Part shown: piece after piece, positions 36,997 through 46,156 of the stretch
How the letters are laid out: each line of letters starts with the position of its first letter
Numbering within the stretch: the stretch's first letter is position 1
Source of the DNA: Multivorans sp965232105
GTDB lineage: Bacteria > Acidobacteriota > Thermoanaerobaculia > Multivoradales > Multivoraceae
Assembly (NCBI GenBank): GCA_965232105.1
Contig: OZ246956.1
Location: 2,852,001-2,916,000, forward strand
Length of the DNA: 64,000 nucleotides
Reading direction: 5' to 3'
Position numbers and translations under genes: made by a program
The notes under the pieces: generated by a model
Told to the model about the DNA's origin: nothing
The model's database searches: none
The model's input: only the letters and a program-made list of their open reading frames with translations

Positions 36997-38230
36997 CGCT
37001 CCAGGACGTCCAGACCCAGACCTTGAACGTGTCGGTGCTCCACTCGTCCGCGTTGTACTGCGCCAGCTTGATGCCGAAGTCCTGCTTCCAGGGGGTGTTC
37101 CACACCGCCATCGCGTCGATCTCGGCGCCGTAGTCCATGCTGCCGACCGCCGAGCGGAACTGGTGCCAGCGGACGGTCCAGTTCCAAGTGTCCAGATTGT
37201 GGTCGAGGCGGACGTAGAAGTCGACGAGGCCGTTCGCCGGGGTGCCCAGGAACTTGTCGGTCCAGCCGTTGAAGCCGTGGAGCGTGGCCAGCGGTGTGCG
37301 GAACGCGTAGGCGCCGTCACCGTCGAGGGCCTCGCGTACGGCCCGCACGCTGACGTCGCCGCGGGAGAAGCCGATCCCGGTCTTCTGGTAGTCCACGTCG
37401 ACGCTGCCGGGGTTGTCCGCCCAGTCCGACTGGACCGCGTACTGGAGTTCCCACAGAACGGAGGCCGCGCCGGCGTCGTGCGAACCGTTGTAGCTGGCGC
37501 CCCAGTTGGACGTCGAGTTGGCCGCGGCGCCGGGTCGTTCGTAGTCCAGCAGGTAGCCGAACAGGGCCAGGTTGCCCGGGCCCGCCGGGCCCGAGACGTG
37601 AATCACGTGGGATCCCATCGCCTCCTCGGCGCCGGTGATCCGGTGGGCGCGGTCGAGGAAGGCGTAGCGCAGGGTCCAGTCCGAGGCCAGCGAGGCATCG
37701 AGAGCGGCCGCGTCGAAGGCCTGGTGGTGCTGGCGCCAGCCAACCGCGCCGACGAAGCGCTGATCGCCGATCAGGAGCTCGGTGCGACCGAGGGTGAACG
37801 CGACCGGTCCGCGCTCGAACTTCGCCGCGGCCTGGTTGATCGCCGTGAGGGCCGGGTCGGCGATGACCGGACGGTCGCGGACGCCGTTGTCGAGTCCGCC
37901 GTAGCCGAGGTTGCGATAGGCGCCGTCGTTGCCGACGGGGGTCACGTCCTCCGCCTCGAGCAGGAAGGAGAAGCCGCGGTACGCCTTCGTCTGCAGTTTG
38001 AGCGTCGTGCGCAGGGTCGAAGCGAGCGCCGCGTCGTCGAACGCGTCGTCGTCCGATTGCTCGATCCGGTAGCGGAGGCCGACCGAGACGTCCGCGTCGC
38101 GGATGGCCTGCCCGAGCGTCGCGGGCTCCTGGGGAAGGTTCTCCTCGTCGCCTTGCGCAAGACCGGGCGCAAGACCGGGCAGAATGCCGACGGCCGCGCT
38201 CAGCGCGAGAGGAGTCAAACACTTGCGCAT
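36968..38230 (-). CDS. Outer-membrane beta-barrel protein (alginate-export-like porin)
   Basis: A 420-residue exported protein. I start at the ATG at 38230, MRKCLTPLALSAAVGILPG, a signal peptide followed by DADVSVGLRYRIEQSDDDAFDDAALASTLR, the opening of alginate-export/OprE-like barrels. Alternating amphipathic strands run to an aromatic C-terminal region. The frame before this Met is proline/serine-rich and probably untranslated. Substrate unknown. Confidence 0.7.
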   Translation of the reverse strand: MRKCLTPLALSAAVGILPGLAPGLAQGDEENLPQEPATLGQAIRDADVSVGLRYRIEQSDDDAFDDAALASTLRTTLKLQTKAYRGFSFLLEAEDVTPVGNDGAYRNLGYGGLDNGVRDRPVIADPALTAINQAAAKFERGPVAFTLGRTELLIGDQRFVGAVGWRQHHQAFDAAALDASLASDWTLRYAFLDRAHRITGAEEAMGSHVIHVSGPAGPGNLALFGYLLDYERPGAAANSTSNWGASYNGSHDAGAASVLWELQYAVQSDWADNPGSVDVDYQKTGIGFSRGDVSVRAVREALDGDGAYAFRTPLATLHGFNGWTDKFLGTPANGLVDFYVRLDHNLDTWNWTVRWHQFRSAVGSMDYGAEIDAMAVWNTPWKQDFGIKLAQYNADEWSTDTFKVWVWTSWSVNLRSASSR

Positions 38231-38331
38231 GATGGGTTGGGTACTCGGAGAGGAGAGGTTGGAGTTGCCGGAAACCGGACGAGTATACAGCCCGCCTTTG
38301 GGCGGGTCCTTTCTTGGGTGGTTCGTCGGTC

Positions 38332-40152
38332 TCACCCGGTCGGCGGGCCGCCGACCCAGATCGGCGACGACCACGCGCGCTCTTGGATCGTCGCGGGCAA
38401 CTCGGGCCGGGGAGAGACGCCGGCCTTGACCGCGTCCCAGGTCGACCAGCGGCAGGTCGGGTTCTCCAGCGCCCGGAGGTAGTAGAAGGCGTGTTGGCCG
38501 GCTTCGACCCCGGGATCCCGCCAGAGGGCGACGAGTTCCGATGCCCCCTTGTCGGGCGCGATGCCGCAGTCGGAGAGATCGACTTCGGCGCCGTTGTCCG
38601 GACAGCGGTGCGTTTCGGGATCGGGCACGCCGCCGTCCGAACAGGCGACGTCGAACACCTGTTCCATCGCCTGTCCGCCTTCGCTCCAGCCCTTGATCAC
38701 CTGCACCCGCTGAAGCGGCGTGCCGAGGGGGTCCTGGAGCGCCCAGACGAGGAAGGTCGGCGCCGCCGCGGCGGCTGATCCGGCCGGCAGTTCGCCGCCC
38801 ATCGGCACGCCCTCGGCATAGGCCACCTCAACTGCGTCGTCGCGTCCGGCCAGGTCGTCGGGATAGACGCCGGCGAAGAAGCGGACGACGATCCGCGGGC
38901 CGCTGGTGGCGAAGGTCTCCTTGCGGCGGAACGCGCCGTAGATCGAGTCGCGAGTGTTCTCCTCCGCCCAGACGCCGGCAAGACCGGATGCGCTCCAGGT
39001 CTTGTAGTACGTGTCGTTGTACGCGGTGACGCCTTCGTCCGCAACGAGGGGCACCGAGCCGCGCAGCTCGGCCGTCGCGTCCAGGATGCCGACCTTGGCG
39101 ACGAAGTCCGATTCGTCGAGGGACGCGCCGCCGTTGTGGGTGTCGCTGGCGCCGACGAGACCGAACTGGTAGGGGTTCGCGCCGCGCTTGGCCTGGAGCT
39201 TCAGGCCGCGCTGGTAGGCGTTGCGGACGTAGGAGCCGCGCGGCCTCGACTTGTTCCACTGCGCGATCCGGTAGGGCATGATCTCGAAGTCGGCCCACTC
39301 ATCGTTCGGCGACAGGAAGGGGTGGGTGTCGGAGGTGCCCTTGACCTGGGTGACCTCGACCAGCGGCTCGTTCCGCATCCGGGTCTCGGCGTAGGCGGCG
39401 TCGATCGGCTCGCCGGCGAAGTTCACGAGCTGGAACATGTGGCCGTCGGAGCCGTTCGAGTTGTGCGGGATGGCCAGCGCCTCGATCCCCTGCGAACGCT
39501 GGTCGTCCATCCAGGCCCAGAGATCTTCCGGGTTCGCCGAGTCGAGGCGGCCGAACGGGTAGTCCGGCACGGCGTCGCCCCGGAAGATCACGTTGCGGTG
39601 CAGGTTGCCGCCCTCGCGGCTCGACGTGTACTCGTAGGCTGGGAAGCTGGTGAAGTTTCCGGGGTCGTTGTGGCGTTCGGCCGCCTCGACCGTCCGTTTC
39701 CAGGCGGAACGGACGACGTCCACGTCGCGGTGCTCCCGGACGTAGGCGCCGCTGCGGAAGGCGCGCCGCTTCTCCGCGATCGTTCGGGCCTGGGTGAAGT
39801 CGGCCGCCCGGTCGAGCTTCGACAGCGGGTGGTCGGGCTGCGACATCGCTTCCAGCATGCCGAGGTAGTTCGCGTGGTCGGTGACGGCAAGGAAATCAAG
39901 CGGTCGGTCGAGCTGGAGGTCGAACCCTCCGGGATGCTCGATCGGCTTGCCCTTGGCGAATTCATAGGCGTCGTCGGGCGTGCTGCGCGTGCCGAAGATG
40001 AAGGCGTCGAACGAGTAGCGGGTGTGTACGTGGAGATCGCCGAACAGAGCCCGGCGGTCTGCTTCTTCAGCCGTCGCCATGGCGGCGGTGCAGAGGCAGA
40101 GGACGACTGCGGCTCTCAGGATTACTGTTGAGCTGGCGAACGAGTTGCGCAT
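38332..40152 (-). CDS. DUF3604 family exported protein
   Basis: A 606-residue protein with signal peptide (LRAAVVLCLCTAAMATAEE) and the DUF3604 pattern: LFGDLHVHTRYSFDAFIFGTRSTPDDAYEFAKG, LDFLAVTDHANYLG, IPHNSNGSDGHMF, GLVGASDTHN. The HxH, DHA and SDTH clusters are like metal-binding PHP phosphoesterases. The reaction is not established. It lies 102 nt upstream of the barrel gene on the same strand. Confidence 0.9.
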   Translation of the reverse strand: MRNSFASSTVILRAAVVLCLCTAAMATAEEADRRALFGDLHVHTRYSFDAFIFGTRSTPDDAYEFAKGKPIEHPGGFDLQLDRPLDFLAVTDHANYLGMLEAMSQPDHPLSKLDRAADFTQARTIAEKRRAFRSGAYVREHRDVDVVRSAWKRTVEAAERHNDPGNFTSFPAYEYTSSREGGNLHRNVIFRGDAVPDYPFGRLDSANPEDLWAWMDDQRSQGIEALAIPHNSNGSDGHMFQLVNFAGEPIDAAYAETRMRNEPLVEVTQVKGTSDTHPFLSPNDEWADFEIMPYRIAQWNKSRPRGSYVRNAYQRGLKLQAKRGANPYQFGLVGASDTHNGGASLDESDFVAKVGILDATAELRGSVPLVADEGVTAYNDTYYKTWSASGLAGVWAEENTRDSIYGAFRRKETFATSGPRIVVRFFAGVYPDDLAGRDDAVEVAYAEGVPMGGELPAGSAAAAAPTFLVWALQDPLGTPLQRVQVIKGWSEGGQAMEQVFDVACSDGGVPDPETHRCPDNGAEVDLSDCGIAPDKGASELVALWRDPGVEAGQHAFYYLRALENPTCRWSTWDAVKAGVSPRPELPATIQERAWSSPIWVGGPPTG

Positions 40153-40189
40153 GCTGGCAGCCTCCGCGTTCTCAATGGTGCGTTGGAGT

Positions 40190-40206
40190 CGACGACGGAG
40201 TCGTCG
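40190..40206. promoter_or_regulatory. Palindrome in a divergent promoter region
   Basis: CGACGAC-GGA-GTCGTCG, perfect 7-bp dyad, between the DUF3604 start (40152, minus) and the cytochrome gene (40332, plus). Candidate operator. Confidence 0.3.
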
Positions 40207-40331
40207 TGGCCCAACAATAGTGCCACCTTCGTCGGGTACACTTGCTGAGCCTTGACCAAGGATCCGAGCCTGCGCGCGATGCCATGTCGAACGCTTGAGC
40301 GTGCCGCGGGCCGCACGACCGGAGAGATGAC

Positions 40332-41663
40332 ATGAAGACCGCGACTTCTCGCCCCGTCCTCATCATGATCGCCGCCGCCGTTGCCCTTCCGGGCATCGTC
40401 CTGGCCGCCGACGCGGACACGCCCACCTTCTACGCCGACGTGCTGCCGGTCTTGCAGGAGAACTGCCAGACCTGTCACCGGCCCGACGGCCAGGGCGAGA
40501 ACATCGGCGGCATGATCGCGCCGATGCCGCTGATGACCTACCAGCAGACGCGCCCATGGGCGCGCTCCATCGCGCGCGCGGTCGAGAACCGCTCGATGCC
40601 TCCCTGGTTCGCCACCGAAGCGACCCGCGGGCAGTTCCACAATGAGCGGGTGATGTCCGACGACGAGATCGAGACGGTCCTGGCCTGGGCTCGCGGCGGT
40701 GCGCCCGCCGGTGACGAGGCCGACGCGCCGCCGCCGAAGAGGTTCGTCGAGGAAGGCTCGGGCGGTTGGTCGCTGGGTCGTCCGGATCTCGTCGTCCAGA
40801 TGCCCGAAGAGCACTGGGTGGCCGACGACATCGCCGACATCAACATCAACTTCCGGACCGAGCTGACCGAGGAGATGTTGACGGAGCCTGTCTGGGTGCG
40901 TGGCGTCGAGTTCAAGGTCGGCGGCAGCGATGTCCATCACATGTGCGCGAGCGTCCAGCCTCCGGGCGGCGGGCCGGCACTCGGCAAGTTCGGCAGCAAC
41001 TCGCTGGGCTGCATCGCCCTGGGCGCCGAGAGCCACCTGATGGAGCCCGGCTACGCGATGAAGCTCGAGCCCGGATCGACGATCGACTTTTCGATGCACT
41101 ACAACAAGGAAGCCGGTGAGGGGAGCGGCTTCTACGATCGCTCCGAGATCGGCTTCGTGTTCGCCGACGCTCCGGAAAGCGAGCTGCGCAAGGTCGAGTT
41201 CGACTCGATCGGCAACCTGACCTTCGAGATTCCGCCCGGCCACGACCGCTGGAAGGTCGGCGCGGCGCGGGTCTTCCCGGTGGAGACGGACATTCTGGCC
41301 CTGTGGCCGCACGCCCATCTGCGCTCGGTCGCGGTGCGCTACGACGCGTTCTACCCCGACGGCACGACCGAGGTCCTGCTCGACGTCCCGAACTACGACC
41401 AGGAGTGGCAGACGACGTACCAGTACAAGAAGCCGAAGACGATCCCCGCCGGCACCCGCGTCGAAGTCTCGATGTGGTTCGAGAACACGCCCGAACGCGG
41501 CGAGATTCGCGGTTTCGACCCAGGTGACAACGTGCTCAACGGCACCGCCACGACGGACGAGATGATGCTCGGCTTCGTCGCCTGGGCCCCCGTCGAGCCG
41601 GTCGATCCGATCGCGCTCCGGCTCGGACTCGCCTCGATACAGAGCACAGGCGGCGGGGAGTAG
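40332..41663 (+). CDS. Cytochrome c domain fused to copper type II monooxygenase-like domain
   Basis: A 443-residue exported protein. After a signal peptide (MIAAAVALPGIVLA) a haem-binding CQTCH lies near residue 49 in VLPVLQENCQTCHRPDGQG. The rest resembles copper type II ascorbate-dependent monooxygenases: DVHHMCAS, FSMHYNKEAG, LWPHAHLRSVAVRYDAFYPDG with the HAH ligand pair, and a PAGTRVEVSMWFENTP segment that could carry a Met ligand. A periplasmic hydroxylase drawing electrons through its own haem is a reasonable reading. The DUF2911 gene follows by 10 nt. Confidence 0.85.
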   Translation: MKTATSRPVLIMIAAAVALPGIVLAADADTPTFYADVLPVLQENCQTCHRPDGQGENIGGMIAPMPLMTYQQTRPWARSIARAVENRSMPPWFATEATRGQFHNERVMSDDEIETVLAWARGGAPAGDEADAPPPKRFVEEGSGGWSLGRPDLVVQMPEEHWVADDIADININFRTELTEEMLTEPVWVRGVEFKVGGSDVHHMCASVQPPGGGPALGKFGSNSLGCIALGAESHLMEPGYAMKLEPGSTIDFSMHYNKEAGEGSGFYDRSEIGFVFADAPESELRKVEFDSIGNLTFEIPPGHDRWKVGAARVFPVETDILALWPHAHLRSVAVRYDAFYPDGTTEVLLDVPNYDQEWQTTYQYKKPKTIPAGTRVEVSMWFENTPERGEIRGFDPGDNVLNGTATTDEMMLGFVAWAPVEPVDPIALRLGLASIQSTGGGE

Positions 41664-41673
41664 GGAGGCGCCG

Positions 41674-42336
41674 ATGGCCGGTTCGCGCGGGCGGCGGCTT
41701 TCTCAGGTCGCCGCTCTCCTGCTGGTTGTAGCGGCCGCGGGCCCGGTGGCGGGTCAGTCGGGCGAGACGGACGACGTTGTCGTGAAGCCCTCGAAGGAGG
41801 GTGAGGGTCGCAAGCTCGACGCCTCCGGCTTGACCAACACCTTCGCGGTGCTGGTCAACGCGACCCGTTCGATCGACACGGCCGAGATCGGCGGCGGTAC
41901 CGTTCAGGTCAACGCCGGCCGGATCCCCCTCATGAGCCTGGATTGGCAGTCCTTCCTGGAGCACGAAGAGGGTCTGCTCGAGTTCCAGACCTTCGCGGCG
42001 ATCAAGCTCCGCACCGAAGTCGACATCATGGTCGGCGACCTGAAGGTGCCGATGGGCAACGTCTCGCCTGGCTTCGCGGGCCTCTACAGCCTGTGGCTAC
42101 GCCTGGACGAGGATGGCCAGTGGGCGCTGGTCGTCAACAATGAGCCGGACATCTGGGGCTCGATGCATGATCCGTCCAAGGACCTTGGTGAGACGGCGCT
42201 CGACCACTCCGTCGAGGAGGGTGGAAAGTCGAGCCTGACGATCGACATCGAACCGCCCGAAGATGGCGCGCCGGGCACGCTCAAGCTCTCCTGGGGCGAG
42301 CACCGCTGGCAGACGACGGTCGCCGCCGCCGGCTGA
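41674..42336 (+). CDS. DUF2911 family exported protein
   Basis: A 220-residue protein with signal peptide and the DUF2911 core: VGDLKVPMGNVSPGFAGLYSLWLR, WALVVNNEPDIWGSMHD, DLGETALDH, LKLSWGEHRW. Function unknown. Co-directional with the cytochrome fusion gene 10 nt upstream, so they probably work together. It ends directly against the convergent MFS gene. Confidence 0.88.
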   Translation: MAGSRGRRLSQVAALLLVVAAAGPVAGQSGETDDVVVKPSKEGEGRKLDASGLTNTFAVLVNATRSIDTAEIGGGTVQVNAGRIPLMSLDWQSFLEHEEGLLEFQTFAAIKLRTEVDIMVGDLKVPMGNVSPGFAGLYSLWLRLDEDGQWALVVNNEPDIWGSMHDPSKDLGETALDHSVEEGGKSSLTIDIEPPEDGAPGTLKLSWGEHRWQTTVAAAG

Positions 42337-43623
42337 TTAGCTGGCCCCAACCGGCGCGATCGGCCGAGCCCCGAGGACCGGTGCTCGAAGCCCGAAGGCG
42401 ACGAAGGCGCCGGCGAGGCAGCACGCCGCCATGATCCAGAAGGTCAGGGCGTGGGAACCGGACCAGTCGGAGAGAATGCCGGCGACGGTCGGGGCAGCCG
42501 GAGCGATCAGGCCGGTAATGGCAAAGCGGGTGCCGATAATCGTGCCGAAGGCGCGCCTTCCGTAGAAGGATGAGTACACGACCGGTATGCAGACGTAGGC
42601 GCAGCCGAAACCGAGGCCGACGAGCACAACGGACGCGTAGGCGATGAGTGCGGTCTCCGCGACCACGAGACCGGCACTGCCGGCTGCCTCGATGAAGAGC
42701 ACGATCCCCAGCAGACGCTGAGGCGACATGAAGTCGCCGAAGAAGGCGCTCAGGCGACCTAGCAGGCTGACCGCGACGCGGACGCCGAGAATCGAACCGA
42801 CGACGGCGGTCGTAAAGCCCATGGCCTCGAGATGCAGGCGGCCGTAGACGGTGATGATGCCCCACGGCACCCCGTAGGCGATCGACAGTGCAATCAGCAC
42901 GTAGAACTGGTGTGTGCGCATGGCGAGCGGCGCGGTCCATTCGCCGAGGCCGGACGGTCCCGACCGCTCCTGGTCGTCCGCCACACCGGCCGTCTCTCCG
43001 CGCGCCGGCCCGCCGTCCGGCTGCTGGCCGACCTTCTCCGGGCTGCCGCGAACAAAGAGCACCGCGATTACCGCGACCGCGGCCGAGACTCCGGCGATCA
43101 CAAACCAGCCGGCCCGCCAGTCGGCGACCCGGAGGATGCCTGGGGCGAAGTACGCGTTCACCGGGATGCCGACGAGAGCGCCGCCTACCAGCACGAGGCC
43201 GATCGCCCGCGATCGGTAGCGCACGAACCAGTTCGAGGCCAGGGTCTGGGCGGGCACGATCGTCGAGAAGCCGATCGCGATGCCCCCCAGAACGCCGTAG
43301 GCGAAGAGACAGTCGGCGAACGAGTCCGCGCGGCTCAGTAGCCAGAAGGCCAGCACCCCGACGACTGAGCCGAAGCCCATGACCGAGCGGATGCCGAACC
43401 TGCCCATTGCCATGCCGACGACGGGGCCGAGCAGGTGGTAGAGGTAGCTGAAGACGCTGAACACCAGACCCGACTGCGTGTCGTTCATGCCGAGGTCTTG
43501 CTGCATCTCGGGCAGGAACAAGCCCCACGAGTAGTACATCGGCGAGATGCCGAAGCCGTAGCAGAGCGAGCCGAGCCCGACCATCTGCCACCCAAGGAAG
43601 CGGCGGGGCGGGTTGCTCGTCAT
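42337..43623 (-). CDS. MFS transporter
   Basis: A 428-residue, 12-helix major facilitator protein: GWQMVGLGSLCYGFGISPMYYSWGLFLPEM, the motif-A-like MGRFGIRSVMGFG, a cytoplasmic loop (about 205-240) rich in Gly/Glu, then six more helices. It resembles the oxalate/formate or monocarboxylate antiporter branch, so a small organic acid is a fair guess. Confidence 0.88.
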   Translation of the reverse strand: MTSNPPRRFLGWQMVGLGSLCYGFGISPMYYSWGLFLPEMQQDLGMNDTQSGLVFSVFSYLYHLLGPVVGMAMGRFGIRSVMGFGSVVGVLAFWLLSRADSFADCLFAYGVLGGIAIGFSTIVPAQTLASNWFVRYRSRAIGLVLVGGALVGIPVNAYFAPGILRVADWRAGWFVIAGVSAAVAVIAVLFVRGSPEKVGQQPDGGPARGETAGVADDQERSGPSGLGEWTAPLAMRTHQFYVLIALSIAYGVPWGIITVYGRLHLEAMGFTTAVVGSILGVRVAVSLLGRLSAFFGDFMSPQRLLGIVLFIEAAGSAGLVVAETALIAYASVVLVGLGFGCAYVCIPVVYSSFYGRRAFGTIIGTRFAITGLIAPAAPTVAGILSDWSGSHALTFWIMAACCLAGAFVAFGLRAPVLGARPIAPVGAS

Positions 43624-43665
43624 TCCCGCTTCGCCTTTGTCGTCCGGTGTGTCCGTAGCCGTCGG

Positions 43666-45267
43666 CTACTGCCCGCGGATCGCTTCGAGCCGGTCGTTGA
43701 TCTCCCGTTCCAGCGCCGCGCCCGCCTTCACCTCGTCGCCGAACTCAAGATACGCCTGCTTCTTGCCATCGAACTTCGGCCACGCCGGGCGGCCGCCGCC
43801 GTTCGGGTCGCCGGTACGGGCGAACTGGACCCAGTAGTCGATCATCAGGGCCGCGAGCGCCTCATCCGTGTCGTCGTAGTTCTCGCCCTCGAGCGTGTTG
43901 AACACGTATCCCAGTTCGGCCGCGTGGTGCGCGCCCCAGGCCGGGTTCTCCGGGTTCACGCGGGTGAAGAAGTACTGGAACGCCGGCGACGAAACGTTGT
44001 CCATGCCGAGCAGCATCCTGCGGGCGCCGCGCAGGAACCAGGTGTCGGTGAGGAAGCGGTCGTGCTGCACCTTGAGCTCGTCGGCGTTCGACGACGGGTA
44101 GAGCTTGGCCACCTCTCCGGCCTGATCTCCGTAGACGCCCTTCAGCGTTTCGAGGAACTGCGCCCGCTCGGTGAGCGGCTGGAAGGCGATGAACATCGTG
44201 CCCTCGTTGCGGTCCGTGCCGGCGATCAGGGGGATGTCGTTCTGCTTCCCCTCCGTGTACCGGTCCTCGCTCGACTCGGGCATGAAGGCCGTGCCGTAGG
44301 TCACGTGCGGTTCGTAGCCTCCGAGCGCGCCGCCCTGGGCGGTTCTCGTGATGATCGTGTCGGCGTCGAGGGCCCGCAGAGCCTTCGCGGTCTGCTTCGC
44401 ACCGTCGCCGAGCATCGCCGCGGCCCAGGAGACGCCGACGTCCTCGGCGCTGGCGAGTCTTCCTTTGGCGCCGCGCAGCGGGCGGATGTTCGTGTCCGTG
44501 ACCCAAGGGCTCTCCGCGATCGCCCGGTGGAGGAGGCCGCCGGCCCGCGGGCTCGCCATCAGCGCGTGGACGCTGGTGCCGCCGGCGGACTCGCCGAAGA
44601 TCGTCACGTTGTCCGGGTCGCCTCCGAACCGGGAGATGTTCCGGTTGACCCACTGAAGCGCCGCGATCTGGTCCAGGAAGCCGTAGTTGCCCGATTCGCC
44701 GCCGGATTCCTTCGACAGCGCCGGATGCGCAAGGTAGCCGAGCGGTCCGAGCCGGTAGTTGATCGACACGAGGACCACGCCCTTGCCCGCGAACGCGGCG
44801 CCGTCGTACTGCGCCTGATTGCTCCAGCCAAGACTCAGCCCCCCGCCGTGGATCCAGACCATCACCGGCCGCGGGTCGTCGCCGTTGCCGGCGGTGGTCC
44901 AGACGTTGAGGTAGAGGCAGTCTTCGGAACTCTCCGGCAGGGCTTCGCCGGTCATCATGGCCAGAGCCGGGCTCTGCGGACAGATGGCGGCGAATTCCGT
45001 CGCGTCGCGGACGCCGGTCCACTTCGCCGCCGGCTCCGGCGCCCTCCAGCGCAGTTCGCCGACGGGCGGCGCCGCGAAGGGGATGCCGCGATAGACCGTC
45101 AGACCGCTGCTCGGGTCCAGGACCGCGCCTTGCAGCTTGCCGGAATCGACCTTCACTTCGGCGCCGCCGGAAGCGGCGCCGGCGGTTCCGGCAAGGAACG
45201 CGAGCGTCGCCACCAGGGCAAGGGGCCGCAGGACTGCGCGTCCAAGCCTGAGAGTGTTGGCCATCAT
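43666..45267 (-). CDS. Carboxylesterase type B, exported
   Basis: A 533-residue alpha/beta hydrolase with signal peptide. IHGGGLSLG (oxyanion hole), nucleophile Ser in FGESAGGTS near residue 227, acid in the TDRNEG region and His in GAHHAAELGYVF. All catalytic parts are present. It cleaves ester bonds in the periplasm or outside; 42 nt upstream of the MFS gene, so uptake of a released product is possible. Confidence 0.93.
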   Translation of the reverse strand: MMANTLRLGRAVLRPLALVATLAFLAGTAGAASGGAEVKVDSGKLQGAVLDPSSGLTVYRGIPFAAPPVGELRWRAPEPAAKWTGVRDATEFAAICPQSPALAMMTGEALPESSEDCLYLNVWTTAGNGDDPRPVMVWIHGGGLSLGWSNQAQYDGAAFAGKGVVLVSINYRLGPLGYLAHPALSKESGGESGNYGFLDQIAALQWVNRNISRFGGDPDNVTIFGESAGGTSVHALMASPRAGGLLHRAIAESPWVTDTNIRPLRGAKGRLASAEDVGVSWAAAMLGDGAKQTAKALRALDADTIITRTAQGGALGGYEPHVTYGTAFMPESSEDRYTEGKQNDIPLIAGTDRNEGTMFIAFQPLTERAQFLETLKGVYGDQAGEVAKLYPSSNADELKVQHDRFLTDTWFLRGARRMLLGMDNVSSPAFQYFFTRVNPENPAWGAHHAAELGYVFNTLEGENYDDTDEALAALMIDYWVQFARTGDPNGGGRPAWPKFDGKKQAYLEFGDEVKAGAALEREINDRLEAIRGQ

Positions 45268-45313
45268 GCCTCCAGGGTTCGTTCGGAGTTGTCGTGCGCC
45301 GAAGCCGCCGACT

Positions 45314-45919
45314 CTACACGCCCGGCGCGGTGGAATGGTCAGTCCCGTCGCCCGACGGATCGCCCGACGGACCGTCTGGGTCGGCTCGCCCTCTTCCGGC
45401 GGGTGCGATGGGCAGAACGGTGGTGGCCTTGACCTCTTCCAGCGAGAGGCTGGTCTGCAGGCGGCCGACTCCGGCGTTGGCGGCCAGGTCGCTTTCGAGT
45501 ACTTGCTGAAGGTGTCGTTTGTCGCGCGCCACCAGCTTCAGCAGGTAGTCGTGTTCGCCGGTCAGAGCGTGACACTCGAGTACCTCCGGCAGCCGTCGGA
45601 TCGTGTCGCGGAACTCACGCGCGGCGCCGGGCCGGTGGCGTACCAGAGTCACCTGAACGAAGCACAGCAAGTCCAGATCGAGCGCTTCGGCATCCAGCAG
45701 CACAACCCGGCCCTTGATCACGCGGCTGGCTTCGAGCCGGCGCAGGCGCCGCTTCAGGCCTGAGAGCGAAAGGCCCACTTTCTGGGCCAGCTCGGCCTGC
45801 GTCAGATCGGGGGCTCGTTGCGTCAGATCGAGAATCCCGTAGTCGATGTCGTCCAGGTCGCGCGGCGGTTCTTGTCGCCGTGGGGCCCTCCTGGGACCGC
45901 GATGGGATCGCGCCGTCAT
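45314..45919 (-). CDS. Lrp/AsnC-family transcriptional regulator
   Basis: A 201-residue regulator: winged HTH (LDDIDYGILDLTQRAPDLTQAELAQKVGLSLSGLKRRLRRLEASRVI) and a RAM/ACT-like effector domain (FVQVTLVRHRPGAAREF, HALTGEHDYLLKLVARDKRHLQQVL). The C-terminal tail is extra and disordered. It is divergent from the M4 peptidase gene and 46 nt upstream of the esterase, so it may control either. Confidence 0.92.
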   Translation of the reverse strand: MTARSHRGPRRAPRRQEPPRDLDDIDYGILDLTQRAPDLTQAELAQKVGLSLSGLKRRLRRLEASRVIKGRVVLLDAEALDLDLLCFVQVTLVRHRPGAAREFRDTIRRLPEVLECHALTGEHDYLLKLVARDKRHLQQVLESDLAANAGVGRLQTSLSLEEVKATTVLPIAPAGRGRADPDGPSGDPSGDGTDHSTAPGV

Positions 45920-45997
45920 TCCAGGGATCCTAGACCACGGGGGACGTTTCGACCCTGGCGCAGTCCTGCCTGAACCAGAGCGAGCTAAAAGGTGCGC

Positions 45998-46026
45998 TTG
46001 ACATCGAAGAGAGTGCCTGTTAGGTT
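45998..46026 (+). promoter_or_regulatory. Candidate sigma70 promoter for the M4 peptidase cluster
   Basis: TTGACA (45998-46003), 17-nt spacer, TAGGTT (46021-46026), in the region between the Lrp start and the M4 peptidase start. It leaves a leader of about 125 nt. Confidence 0.5.
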
Positions 46027-46156
46027 CCGTCTTGAGATGTTTAGAAGACGATTCGATTCACGCTGCTCAATGGAGAACCGGCAACGCCACCGAGACGGCT
46101 CGGGTCCACGGGATAGACGCCATGCGGCTGAATGCTCGAGGGACGAGGCGCCGTCG

